Assembly: GCF_000687145.1 (NCBI RefSeq)
Contig: NZ_JMFG01000020.1
Location: forward strand, 146,749-198,937
Length of the DNA: 52,189 nucleotides
Source: Thermoanaerobaculum aquaticum
GTDB taxonomy: Bacteria; Acidobacteriota; Thermoanaerobaculia; Thermoanaerobaculales; Thermoanaerobaculaceae
Reading direction: 5' to 3'
The translations under genes were made by a program, and so were the position numbers. The notes under the pieces were generated by a model. It ran no database searches and was not told the DNA's origin. It saw only the letters and a program-made list of their open reading frames with translations. Positions 1 through 7,500 of the stretch are shown here, one piece after another (position 1 is the first letter of the stretch; every line of letters begins with the position of its first letter).

Positions 1-911
1 TCCTGGGCCATGAGGTAGCCAAAGGGGATGGAAAAGCGCCCGCACCAGGGGAGCCGGTAGGTGCCCACATCCTGGGGATCCACCCAGGTGGTGAAGGCTT
101 GCAGCAGCTTTTCTTCACTCACCGGCCCGGCCAGCGGGCCTAAAAGCAGCTCCTTATCCCGGGCACAGGCCTTGACGTAAGCTTCCACACCTCCCTCCCC
201 AAAGGGGATGTGGTGGAAGTCCGGGCCGTAGTGCACCGCATCGGCGGAAATTACCACCGCCACATCCCGTCCCGGTTGCCATCCGCGTTCGGCCATAACC
301 TCCCGCAGCGCCCGCCCGGTCTTTCTTGCCAGCTCGGCAAGCCGCGGGAAGCCCATCCCCGGCACAAAAATGGGGACGATCTCAAGGTTGGGGTTTTGGT
401 GTCGCAGCCAGTAAGCGATGGCTTCCACCGAGTGCTCCGCTTCCGAGGCTTCCCGAGAGACGAGCACCTCCTCCGCCGGTAGCTTGGCCAGAAGCGCCTC
501 CCGCCATGAGGAAACCGGCACCGGTCCATCGGGGGTTCGCCAAGCCTTAAAGGGGTCGAAAACCACCCGCTCCCCCACCCCCAGCCGCTTCCATGGGTGC
601 AACACCCCCACAACCACCACCCGGGGAGCGGTGACCAAGGGCACGAGCAGGCGGTACATGCGGCCGGCGTAAACGTAGTCATCGTGGGGACAAACCACCC
701 CTACGATCCCCGACGAGGGGATTTCCCCAAGCTTTTCTGGAGGTGGTGGCGCTTCCGATAGCTTCCAGGCTAGGGCCATGGCTTCCGCGGTGGTGGCAAA
801 ACCCACCGCGTCCTTTTGCCCGCGGATTTCCCCTGTGGAAGGGATCCCCATGCTTTCCTGCGCCCCGAGAGTCACCGCCCAAAAGGTTAAAAGCCAAACG
901 AGCGCCTTCAC
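1..911 (-). CDS. Exported Memo-family protein (AmmeMemoRadiSam protein B-like), C-terminus cut by window edge
   Basis: About 303 codons are visible and the gene continues past base 1. It starts at GTG 911 with a strong AGGAGG 5 bases upstream, 8 bases after the stop of the SagB-like gene, so the two are co-transcribed. Residues 1-17 (VKALVWLLTFWAVTLGA) look like a signal peptide. The body matches the MEMO1 fold family (PF01875): CPHDDYVYAG at about 68 in place of the usual PHAGYxYSG, GVLHPW for the second conserved His region, EHSVE, and SADAVHYGPDF near residue 220. Memo proteins resemble extradiol dioxygenases; bacterial members usually sit beside AMMECR1 and a radical SAM gene, neither of which is visible here. 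Export is the odd point, because most family members are cytosolic. The family call is firm; the function is unknown. Confidence 0.85.
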   Translation of the reverse strand, partial: MKALVWLLTFWAVTLGAQESMGIPSTGEIRGQKDAVGFATTAEAMALAWKLSEAPPPPEKLGEIPSSGIVGVVCPHDDYVYAGRMYRLLVPLVTAPRVVVVGVLHPWKRLGVGERVVFDPFKAWRTPDGPVPVSSWREALLAKLPAEEVLVSREASEAEHSVEAIAYWLRHQNPNLEIVPIFVPGMGFPRLAELARKTGRALREVMAERGWQPGRDVAVVISADAVHYGPDFHHIPFGEGGVEAYVKACARDKELLLGPLAGPVSEEKLLQAFTTWVDPQDVGTYRLPWCGRFSIPFGYLMAQ

Positions 912-919
912 AGGACCTC

Positions 920-2899
920 CTATTCCTTGCCCAAGGCTACCAGGTAAACCGGGCTCGTGCCTTCCGGAAGCTCGAGCAAAGCGGAAAGCTCATTATCGGC
1001 AAAGGCCCCCACGCCGCACGCTCGCAGCCCCACCTCCCCCGCCGCCAGGTACACCACCTCCCCCAGCATCCCGGTAGCCAAAAGCCCCACGCGAAAACCC
1101 CGTCGCCCAAAGGTGGAAGCAAGGGTTTGTTCGTCCAGAGAAAAGACCACCGCCGCTGCGGCGCGCTCCAAAAGCTCCTGGGAAAATCCGGCGCGGTACA
1201 GCGCCCGACCAAAGCTTCCCGATTTTACCAACTGCAGGCCTCCTTCTCCGGGCCACCAGCGGTAAACCCCCGGGGACAAAGCCTCGTCCCGCACCACCAC
1301 CGCCCGCACCTCCACCCCTGTACCGCCGGGAACCAAAGCCGCCATGGGTTCCAGCCGGGACAAAAGCGTGGCCAGCTGCCCGGAGGACAGCGGCTGCGGG
1401 GAAAAGCGCCGGTAAGAACGGCGGTTCTTGATGAGCTGCAAAAGGTCGGGGCCGTGCCCGCTTGCAGCGGTTGCCACCCACCGCGGCTGCCAAACCCAGG
1501 GCTCACCTTCCGTCCACTGCCAGCGGGTCAGCCTGTGGCTCAAGCGCGTGAGCTCCTCCCGCTCCCAATCCCCCGTGACCCTCACTTCGGAAAAAGCCGG
1601 CAGCAGCCGGGGCTCCCCGGGCAGCCGACCGAAAACACCTACCGCCACAACCCCTTCTTCATCGGGGGAAAGCCCCACAAGGGCCTCCACCTCCGGGTCG
1701 GCAAAAAACGGGGTGACCTCCACCGGCCAGGAAAGCGCCGAAGCTACCAGCCAAAAGTTGGCCACCGCGTGCCCGGCGTCGAGAACCACGTAGCGGTAGG
1801 AGCGGGAACCGTACTTCCAGACCGTCCGCTGGAAAACCGTGGTGAAGACCACCACGGGGCCGGAAACCACAGCCCCTTCAGAAAAGCCCAAAGCCCGCGC
1901 CCAAGCCCTGGCATCGTAAGCCCCCGCCACCGGCAAAAGCCCGTGTTCCTGGGGCACGTACACGTACACGCCAGGGGCCAGCTCCCCCGCGCCCACGTTC
2001 ACCAGGTACACCTCCACCGGGTACAGAGCCCCTGCCGAAGGGGCCGCCCGCAGGTAAACGGTTTCCCCGCCGAGACGGCGCACTTCAGTGACACCGTTGG
2101 CCGCAAAGAGCAGGGTGGCAAGCTCGGCCAGGGGGCAAGCCCCGCAGCGGGGCGCGGAAGGCCTTGAAAGCCACCCAAGAGCGCCCGGGAGGCCCGTTCC
2201 GACCTGCACCAGCGGTGGGGGCAGTGGGATGAGGGTTTTTCCTCCCACGTTTCGCAAGCTTGCCACCTTAGGCCCGAAAAACAACCCCCGCCGCACCAGG
2301 CCCCCCAGGGAAGCTGAGGATTCCCTCGCCATGTAGGCCACGGCTTGCCTTGCTTCGCTCTTGGCGAAGCCTGAGGGACCCGGGGAAACCCCGGCGGGGC
2401 CAACAACGTGAGGAACGGCGGTAGGAAAAACGGGAGGCACGGGAGTTGGCGCCGCAGAACCCGCCTGCAGCGACGCAGGTTCTTCGCGTCGGAGCTGAAA
2501 AAGCTCCAGGCCGCCAAAAACCGCGCTCAACGCCACCGCCCCGGACCCTCCCGCCGCCAAAAGGAACCATTTGAGATGGCGTTCCTCCCGCAAGCGCGAG
2601 AAAAACCGCAAAAGCTGCGGCCATTCCAGCCACAAATGCCAAAGGGCCACCAACAGCAGGCCGTACCCCATGAGGTAGTGCCAGTCGAATACCGGCAGCT
2701 CCATGCGGCTCATCCAAAAAAGCCCCAAAAAAGCTGTGGCCGCCAGGTAAAAAGCCAACAGCAAAGCGACCAGCGCGCGGATCTGCGAAGGGCTAACGGG
2801 CCTTCCCCACAGCTTGGCCGCTACCGTCCACAGGAAAACCACAACCAGCGGCAGCAAAACCAAAGCTTTCACAACGCCAATGTGCGGGTTCTGGGCCAA
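920..2899 (-). CDS. Membrane-anchored tandem nitroreductase, SagB/ThcOx family
   Basis: 659 aa. Residues 1-135 hold about four hydrophobic helices with a His pair (FDWHYLMGY and VALWHLWLEW, 13 apart) that could ligate heme. Two FMN-nitroreductase-like domains follow, one at about 190-430 and a second at about 465-655 that begins KNRRSYRRFS. SagB/ThcOx enzymes use FMN to oxidise azolines in peptide natural products, but no YcaO cyclodehydratase or precursor peptide is visible, so the substrate is unknown. The assigned start is TTG 2899, only 12 bases below the 3' end of the tRNA-Ser and without a good Shine-Dalgarno; GTG at residue 10 is an alternative. The Memo gene follows 8 bases after the stop. 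The domain call is good; the role is inferred only as a flavin redox enzyme at the membrane. Confidence 0.85.
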   Translation of the reverse strand: MAQNPHIGVVKALVLLPLVVVFLWTVAAKLWGRPVSPSQIRALVALLLAFYLAATAFLGLFWMSRMELPVFDWHYLMGYGLLLVALWHLWLEWPQLLRFFSRLREERHLKWFLLAAGGSGAVALSAVFGGLELFQLRREEPASLQAGSAAPTPVPPVFPTAVPHVVGPAGVSPGPSGFAKSEARQAVAYMARESSASLGGLVRRGLFFGPKVASLRNVGGKTLIPLPPPLVQVGTGLPGALGWLSRPSAPRCGACPLAELATLLFAANGVTEVRRLGGETVYLRAAPSAGALYPVEVYLVNVGAGELAPGVYVYVPQEHGLLPVAGAYDARAWARALGFSEGAVVSGPVVVFTTVFQRTVWKYGSRSYRYVVLDAGHAVANFWLVASALSWPVEVTPFFADPEVEALVGLSPDEEGVVAVGVFGRLPGEPRLLPAFSEVRVTGDWEREELTRLSHRLTRWQWTEGEPWVWQPRWVATAASGHGPDLLQLIKNRRSYRRFSPQPLSSGQLATLLSRLEPMAALVPGGTGVEVRAVVVRDEALSPGVYRWWPGEGGLQLVKSGSFGRALYRAGFSQELLERAAAAVVFSLDEQTLASTFGRRGFRVGLLATGMLGEVVYLAAGEVGLRACGVGAFADNELSALLELPEGTSPVYLVALGKE

Positions 2900-2911
2900 C
2901 TTGGCAAGAGC

Positions 2912-2999
2912 TGGCGGAGGGGAAGGGATTCGAACCCTTGATCCCTTGCGGGATGGCGGTTTTCAAGACCGCTGCCTTAAACCACTCGGCCACCCCTCC
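2912..2999 (-). tRNA. tRNA-Ser (anticodon UGA)
   Basis: All elements can be folded by eye on the minus strand: acceptor GGAGGGG/CCCCTCC, D arm GCCGAGTGG, anticodon stem GCGGT/ACCGC with loop CTTGAAA (anticodon TGA at 2963-2965), a long class II variable arm ATCCCGCAAGGGAT, T arm with TTCGAAT, discriminator G, and an encoded CCA (2912-2914). The long variable arm and G73 fit tRNA-Ser. The next gene begins 12 bases downstream, so the tRNA probably heads a mixed tRNA-mRNA transcript. Confidence 0.97.
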
Positions 3000-3008
3000 G
3001 GACGGGGC

Positions 3009-3038
3009 ATTATCCCTTGGCGGCAGCGTTCCGCTCAA
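3009..3038 (-). promoter_or_regulatory. Promoter of tRNA-Ser
   Basis: The minus strand shows TTGAGC (3033-3038), an 18-base spacer and GATAAT (3009-3014). Initiation about 7 bases further on would leave a leader of 2-3 bases before the tRNA at 2999. The sequence right after the -10 is GCCCCG, a GC-rich discriminator typical of stringently controlled stable-RNA promoters. Predicted by eye. Confidence 0.6.
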
Positions 3039-3098
3039 GGCCCCGACGCCACGAATTGCCGTGAAAATCGAAAAAGCCAAGCCCAAACGCTTCCGATC

Positions 3099-3128
3099 TT
3101 GACCTCGGTCATGACTATTCGGTACGCT
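3099..3128 (+). promoter_or_regulatory. Candidate promoter with overlapping palindromic operator
   Basis: TTGACC (3099-3104), an 18-base spacer and TACGCT (3123-3128) lie about 18 bases above the Shine-Dalgarno of the membrane-protein gene at 3153. The -35 overlaps a perfect inverted repeat TGACC-TC-GGTCA (3100-3111), which could be a repressor site. The -10 is only a fair match. Confidence 0.4.
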
Positions 3129-3152
3129 TGGCTCAGGGAACGGAGGATGACC

Positions 3153-3626
3153 ATGGACCAACTGGTAACCGCCCATACCCGCACGCTCCACGTGCTGTGC
3201 GGAGCTTTTCTCGTGAGCACCATCGTTTACGGGCTTTTGGTGCTGTTGGTGCCGCCCCCGGAAGCACCGGTGGTCATGCAGACGCACCCGCTACTTTGGG
3301 TATTCACCGGTCTCACCGTTCTTAACATCCTTACGCTTATGCCGGGTTACCGCGCCATGCTTGCCAAAGCCCGGCAGGTGTATGCGGTCAGCCATGATCC
3401 GCTCCCGCTTTTGAACGCCCACCGCACGGCCCACATTGTGACCTTCGCCCGCCTAGAGGCGGTGGCAATTTTTGGTCTTCTGTTGTTCTTCATCACCGGC
3501 CGTGGGGATTGGTTTTGGTACTTCAACGGCGTAAGCCTGGTGGGCATGCTGGTGTTGTGGCCGTTGAAGGAAAAGGTTGAGGCACTTTTGCAAACCCCGC
3601 AAAGCGGGCAGGAGCAGCTGGCCTAA
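3153..3626 (+). CDS. Four-helix integral membrane protein of unknown function
   Basis: 157 aa. Four hydrophobic segments are visible, at about residues 9-31, 46-65, 85-110 and 117-136, with short charged loops and a basic C-terminus. I do not recognise a family motif. Two ATGs compete (3147 and 3153); GGAGG at 3142-3146 abuts the first and sits 6 bases before the second, so 3153 is chosen. It lies alone between the tRNA-Ser (divergent) and a convergent gene with which its stop overlaps by 4 bases. Probably an inner-membrane protein of the DUF type. Confidence 0.7.
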   Translation: MDQLVTAHTRTLHVLCGAFLVSTIVYGLLVLLVPPPEAPVVMQTHPLLWVFTGLTVLNILTLMPGYRAMLAKARQVYAVSHDPLPLLNAHRTAHIVTFARLEAVAIFGLLLFFITGRGDWFWYFNGVSLVGMLVLWPLKEKVEALLQTPQSGQEQLA

Positions 3627-3862
3627 GGGCAGGGGGGTTGGCTGCGGTCCAAGCGACGCCGCAGCTTGGCAAGGGGTTTCTTAAGGCGAGGGAAGCGGGT
3701 TTCAATCCAGCAAAAAAAACGCCGGAAAAGCGGAACCTCCGGGGCCAAAAGCAAAGCCCCTGCTGCAAAGAACAACCACCCCTGGAGGATCGGCAAGAGC
3801 GAGCCGATGACCCCCAGCACCATGAAGCTCCAGCCCAGGGCGTGGCGCGCCAAAACCCGCAT
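3623..3862 (-). CDS. Small membrane protein, PGPGW/DUF454-like
   Basis: 79 aa, with two closely spaced hydrophobic helices (about 7-24 and 27-43) around LPILQGWLFF, followed by a very basic tail (KKPLAKLRRRL). The G-x-LLP-x-x-x-GW-x-F pattern resembles small proteins of the PGPGW and DUF454 type, whose role is unknown. A stop codon lies in frame three codons above ATG 3862, which fixes the start. CACAAT sits 8 bases before the ATG with no Shine-Dalgarno, so the mRNA may be nearly leaderless. Family assignment is tentative. Confidence 0.6.
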   Translation of the reverse strand: MRVLARHALGWSFMVLGVIGSLLPILQGWLFFAAGALLLAPEVPLFRRFFCWIETRFPRLKKPLAKLRRRLDRSQPPCP

Positions 3863-3958
3863 GAGCGGCTATTGTGCACACCTCAGGTGGGAATGCAACC
3901 AAAGCCTTTTTAACTAGCTCCGTGCTGGTTCTACTTACCGGCTGTTTTTCTTTCCGAC

Positions 3959-5056
3959 TTAACCCGCCACCGCTACGCCCCCGCCTTGCCTTTTGGCGCG
4001 GTACAGGGCTTCATCGGCGGCCCGCAGCAGCTCCCGCTTGCTGCCACCACCGGGACCCAAGCACGCCACCCCCACCGAAACCGTAATCTCGCCGGTGAAA
4101 AGCTGGCAAAGGTCCGTGGCCACCTGGCGGGCTAGCTCCCCCGGGGTAGCCGGGAGCACCACCACGAACTCGTCCCCGCCGTAGCGCGCCACCACGTTGT
4201 CCTCCCGCACCGCCCCGGCTAAAGAAAGGGCCACCTCCCGGAGCATGGCATCGCCCTTCTCGTGCCCACGGGTGTCGTTGTACTGCTTGAAGCCATCCAA
4301 ATCCACCATGAGCACCGAAAGGGGCTGTTTGGCTCGCTTGGCGCGGGCCACCATCATGGTGAGGTACTCATCCAAAAACCGCCGGTTAAAAACCCCGGTA
4401 AGGGCGTCCAAACGGGAGGACTTCCGCTCCATTTCCGCCAGCTTGGCAGCGTAGGTGACGGCAACCCCACAAAAGCTCAAAAGCCCCAAGCGCAGCACCT
4501 GCACGTCCCAGCGAAAGCTCCCGTAGAGGGCATCGGCGGGCTGGCGGGCCAGGTCCCAGCCATGGGTTGCCAAGGCCAGAACCCCTCCGTAGCCCACGAA
4601 GGCCACTACCGCCACCCGCCGGGCCAGCACCGGATCGCCCCGCAAACCCACCAGCACCAAGCCCAAGAGGTAGCCCAGGAAAACCACCTGCGAGTTGGTG
4701 GCCCACAGGGGCCTGCCGCTGGCCACGAAGTTCAAGAGCACCGCGGTGACCACGACGACGTCCAAGAGGGCCAGGAAGCGGGAGTAGCGCTGGTCCCAGG
4801 GCAGGTATGCCAGAAACATTTGAAGAAAAACCAAACCGATGAAAAGCCCTAAGAGCGTGCCGGTACCGCTGAGCTCCGGCAGCGGCCGCCCCCCCAGAAG
4901 CTGCTGTACAGTGGTCACTATCGCGATGCAGGCTACCACCGCCAAGCGCACCAGGTTGATGAGCCGCTCCAGATCAAGCCCGCGCACTGGGAGCCTGTCC
5001 TCCACCGGCAGGAGGCGGGGGCTCGATTTCGACGAGGCTCGTGACGCGCTAACCAT
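3959..5056 (-). CDS. Membrane-bound diguanylate cyclase (GGDEF)
   Basis: 365 aa from ATG 5056. Residues about 32-205 contain five or six hydrophobic helices; the C-terminal GGDEF domain (about 210-365) has LDALTGVFNRR, DLDGFKQYND and RYGGDEF (GGDEF at 293-297), so c-di-GMP synthesis is likely. The inhibitory I-site position reads R-E-D-N rather than RxxD, so product inhibition may be weak or absent. A near-consensus promoter ends 10 bases before the ATG, leaving an untranslated leader of only about 3-4 bases and no Shine-Dalgarno. A TTG at 5095 lies in frame but inside the -35 box, so I reject it as the start. No EAL domain is attached. Confidence 0.93.
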   Translation of the reverse strand: MVSASRASSKSSPRLLPVEDRLPVRGLDLERLINLVRLAVVACIAIVTTVQQLLGGRPLPELSGTGTLLGLFIGLVFLQMFLAYLPWDQRYSRFLALLDVVVVTAVLLNFVASGRPLWATNSQVVFLGYLLGLVLVGLRGDPVLARRVAVVAFVGYGGVLALATHGWDLARQPADALYGSFRWDVQVLRLGLLSFCGVAVTYAAKLAEMERKSSRLDALTGVFNRRFLDEYLTMMVARAKRAKQPLSVLMVDLDGFKQYNDTRGHEKGDAMLREVALSLAGAVREDNVVARYGGDEFVVVLPATPGELARQVATDLCQLFTGEITVSVGVACLGPGGGSKRELLRAADEALYRAKRQGGGVAVAG

Positions 5057-5066
5057 GTGCAAATTA

Positions 5067-5095
5067 ATAATACTTTCGCACGACTCACATGACAA
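5067..5095 (-). promoter_or_regulatory. Sigma-70-type promoter of the GGDEF gene
   Basis: The minus strand reads TTGTCA (5090-5095), a 17-base spacer and TATTAT (5067-5072), one mismatch in each hexamer. Predicted initiation near 5060 is only about 4 bases above ATG 5056, implying an almost leaderless message. The surrounding 40 bases are clearly AT-rich compared with the flanks. Confidence 0.75.
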
Positions 5096-5152
5096 CTGCT
5101 TTGGAGATTAGCGAACCTCACGGCGTTTGTTTGAGTCCGCAGTCAACTTTGC

Positions 5153-5986
5153 CTACCCGGCGGCTCCCGTTCTCCCAGACTCCGCCACTCGCAAAACGCT
5201 AAGAGTTTCCTCGTTGGCGTGCTTTTGCAGCAAGTGCAACAGCTCCGCCTGGACCCGCGGGGAGCCGGCCACCACGTTGCCGTTGGTCCAAACGTCGGGT
5301 TTTCCATCGAGGTTGGTGACTCTGCCGCCCGCCTCCTGCACGAGCAAGACCCCAGCGGCCAGGTCCCAGGGTGAAAGGAAAAACTCAAAAAACGCATCAA
5401 AAATGCCGCAGGCGGTGTGGGCCAAGTCGAGGCTGGCCGCGCCCGGGCGACGGATGGCCGCAGCCCGGGGGAAAACCTCGGCAAACACCGCAAGGTAGGT
5501 GGCAAGGGCAGCACCCATGCGGAAAGGAAAACCGGTGGTCAAAAACGAGCCTTCCAGCGAAGCGCGACCGCTCACCGCAATTTTCTTTCCGTTGCAAAAA
5601 GCCCCAGCACCCCGGCAGGCGGTGAAGAGATCGTCGCGCATGGGGTCGTAAATGGCCCCCACCAGAACCTCGCTGCCCTCCATAAGCGCCACCGAAACCG
5701 CAAAATGGGGAAAACCGCGCACAAAGTTGGTGGTGCCGTCCAGCGGGTCCACCACCCAGGCACGCGCTTGCGAGCCCGCACGCCCGCTTTCCTCACCCAG
5801 AAACGCGCACTCCGGCGTGGCCTTCGCTAGGTACCTGCGGATCGCTTCCTCGCTTTCGCGATCGGCGGTGGAAACGAAGTCGTTGCGGGACTTCTCATCC
5901 ACCCTCAGGGCACCCCGGAAGTGCCGACGGAGCACCTCCCCGCCAATTTGCGCCGCCGTGGCAGCCACCGCCAGGTAAGAATCCAC
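5153..5986 (-). CDS. Inositol-1-monophosphatase family enzyme (SuhB/CysQ-like)
   Basis: 277 aa. The metal-binding signatures of the family are all present: EKSRNDFVSTADRESE, GEESG, the core DPLDGTTNF at about 93-101, and PWDLAAGVLLVQEAGG near residue 215. Family members hydrolyse inositol phosphates, fructose 1,6-bisphosphate or 3'-phosphoadenosine phosphate with Mg2+; the sequence does not settle the substrate. The start is GTG 5986 because GGGAGG lies 6 bases upstream; longer in-frame extensions would overlap the divergent gene. A shared AT-rich patch (TATTCT/TAGAAT at 6004-6011) may serve both this gene and the divergent small ORF. Confidence 0.9.
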   Translation of the reverse strand: MDSYLAVAATAAQIGGEVLRRHFRGALRVDEKSRNDFVSTADRESEEAIRRYLAKATPECAFLGEESGRAGSQARAWVVDPLDGTTNFVRGFPHFAVSVALMEGSEVLVGAIYDPMRDDLFTACRGAGAFCNGKKIAVSGRASLEGSFLTTGFPFRMGAALATYLAVFAEVFPRAAAIRRPGAASLDLAHTACGIFDAFFEFFLSPWDLAAGVLLVQEAGGRVTNLDGKPDVWTNGNVVAGSPRVQAELLHLLQKHANEETLSVLRVAESGRTGAAG

Positions 5987-6003
5987 TGCATCCCTCCCGG
6001 CGC

Positions 6004-6011
6004 TAGAATAA
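6004..6011. promoter_or_regulatory. Overlapping divergent -10 elements
   Basis: TAGAAT on the plus strand (6004-6009) and TATTCT on the minus strand (6006-6011) overlap between the divergent IMPase-like and small-unknown genes. No convincing -35 is visible for either direction. Transcription in the two directions would be mutually exclusive if both are used. Confidence 0.3.
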
Positions 6012-6052
6012 CCTGGGAATGAGTTTCGGCTAGGGCGGGGTTTTTGAAGAGG

Positions 6053-6313
6053 ATGGGGCAGGAAGACGAAATCCGCGAAGAAAACCGCAGGATCCGTCAC
6101 ATGCGGATCCTGGTGGACCTCACGGCGCAAATTTTGGCCGAAGATCCCGGCTTGAAGCTGTGCGAAGCGCTGCGCCTGGTGGAAGCGGCGCGCTCAGCGG
6201 TGGTCCGCATGTTTCCGGGAAAAGAAGAAACTTTCGATCTCATCATCCGCCCGCGGCTGGAGCGGATCATTATGGACCGCTTTCAGCTTTCCTCCATTGA
6301 GCCGGTGAACTGA
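6053..6313 (+). CDS. Small conserved-looking protein of unknown function
   Basis: 86 aa, charged and predicted helical (MGQEDEIREENRR..., later KEETFDLIIRPRLERII). No cysteines, no signal peptide and no membrane segment. The start could be TTG 6044 or ATG 6053; ATG is preferred although the AGAGG before it is too close to be a good Shine-Dalgarno. It is convergent with the lipoprotein gene, with 19 bases between stops. No family recognised. Confidence 0.6.
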   Translation: MGQEDEIREENRRIRHMRILVDLTAQILAEDPGLKLCEALRLVEAARSAVVRMFPGKEETFDLIIRPRLERIIMDRFQLSSIEPVN

Positions 6314-6332
6314 AAAGCGCCGGCCGCCACCC

Positions 6333-6770
6333 TTACAGCACGTCCCGGTACTCGGGATAGCGAGCGCGGTCCTTCACCGGAACCTCCGCCTCCACCTCCA
6401 CCCGCACCTGCTCTCCCTGGGACAGGGTTTCGCCGCGGATAAAGCCGGTGACCTGCCCCGCCACCCCGGGCAGCAAATCGGCGGTGCTTAAGCTCACCAG
6501 GTGCGTGGCCCGATCTTTCCCCTTGCTGTCCACCAAAACCACCTTCACGGTCAAAGTAGGAAGCTTTTCCCGGGCGGTGTTGACCACCGTGAAGTCAATG
6601 AGCAGCTCCGGTCCCTCGGGCGTGGTCCTCACCTGTACCGCGGTGGGTTGCACCTGATGGGCTAGGCGCAATCGGGTGACCTTTTGCTCCGGCGTTTCTT
6701 TGCTGCCACAAGCCACCAGGGCCAAAGCCGCAAGCGCCACGCTAAGACCAAGCGCTGGGTTACCTTTCAT
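6333..6770 (-). CDS. Predicted lipoprotein, unknown function
   Basis: 145 aa with a typical lipobox LVAC, the lipidated Cys at residue 21. The mature part is a single beta-rich domain (VRTTPEGPELLIDFTVVN..., LTVKVVLVDSKG) resembling an immunoglobulin-like or FxLYD-type fold. Its ATG overlaps the stop of the upstream barrel gene (TTATGA), so the two are translationally coupled and probably work together in the outer envelope. It is the last gene of the 14-gene minus-strand run. Confidence 0.75.
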   Translation of the reverse strand: MKGNPALGLSVALAALALVACGSKETPEQKVTRLRLAHQVQPTAVQVRTTPEGPELLIDFTVVNTAREKLPTLTVKVVLVDSKGKDRATHLVSLSTADLLPGVAGQVTGFIRGETLSQGEQVRVEVEAEVPVKDRARYPEYRDVL

Positions 6771-7480
6771 AAGCCCACCCCCAGAGCCACAAAGTACGAG
6801 GTAAACGCCCCTCGCCGGGCCTCTGCCACCACCCGCAGAAGCGGCAGCGGGTGAATGACCACACCGGCAAGCACCACCGTGCGGTCCCCCTGGGCCCGGT
6901 GCCAGCGGGGAGCGGGGTCGCCAAAAAAGGCCTCAATTTTCTGGTGCCTCACCCCCACCCCGGCGTAGGGAGCCAAAAGCACGAAGCCTTTGGACGCCAC
7001 CAGCTTCAGCTCGCCCACCCGGAAATCCACCTGGGGATGGGAAAGCCAGGTCCAGCTCCCGGAGAGCCCCAGCGCCGGCAGGATCACCCCGCCCTCGAAG
7101 AGCGACCAGCGGAGCTCCCCGCCCCAAAAGGGCTCCCCGGCAAACTGGCCGTACTGCGCCCCCACATCCAGGTTCCAGGGCAAGCCCTTGCGCGCCACCA
7201 CCCGGTAAGCCGGCAGCAACCCCAGCGTGGTTTTTTCATCCACCGCGTAGCGGTACCACCGCTCCCGGGAGCTCACCGAAAGCCCACCGGCCACCCCCAT
7301 GACCTCAAACCCCGCCACCCCCGAAGGGGCCGCGGTGGTGAGGTTGGGAAAGGCCAAAAGCTCGGCCATGGCTTCCCCCAGGTCGCTAAGCTGTTGTGGG
7401 GTAAACTGCGGGTCAAAGGAAAAGCCTCCCGCAAGAACCCGGCTTGCAAACAGAAAAAGCAGCGCCAGTAGCCTTTTCAT
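6767..7480 (-). CDS. Exported beta-barrel-like outer-membrane protein
   Basis: 237 aa. A signal peptide (MKRLLALLFLFASRVLAGG) is followed by alternating aromatic/hydrophobic strands (WNLDVGAQYGQF, FWGGELRWSLF, VRHQKIEAFF) ending in FTSYFVALGVGL, as expected for a small barrel. The ATG at 7480 is chosen because GGAGG lies 6 bases upstream and the signal peptide begins there. Overlaps the lipoprotein gene by 4 bases and follows hemW by 20. No specific family recognised. Confidence 0.7.
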   Translation of the reverse strand: MKRLLALLFLFASRVLAGGFSFDPQFTPQQLSDLGEAMAELLAFPNLTTAAPSGVAGFEVMGVAGGLSVSSRERWYRYAVDEKTTLGLLPAYRVVARKGLPWNLDVGAQYGQFAGEPFWGGELRWSLFEGGVILPALGLSGSWTWLSHPQVDFRVGELKLVASKGFVLLAPYAGVGVRHQKIEAFFGDPAPRWHRAQGDRTVVLAGVVIHPLPLLRVVAEARRGAFTSYFVALGVGL

Positions 7481-7500
7481 CCGTTGCCTCCGCCGCAAGT

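Noticed and set aside
743-2167. 474-residue plus-strand open frame opposite the SagB-like gene
   Set aside because: Pro/Arg/Gln/His-rich composition typical of the antisense frame of a GC-rich gene; no motif, and the minus strand has a clear nitroreductase.
5054-5095. TTG 5095 as the start of the GGDEF protein
   Set aside because: It lies inside the -35 box TTGTCA; ATG 5056 follows the -10 directly and keeps the membrane domain intact.
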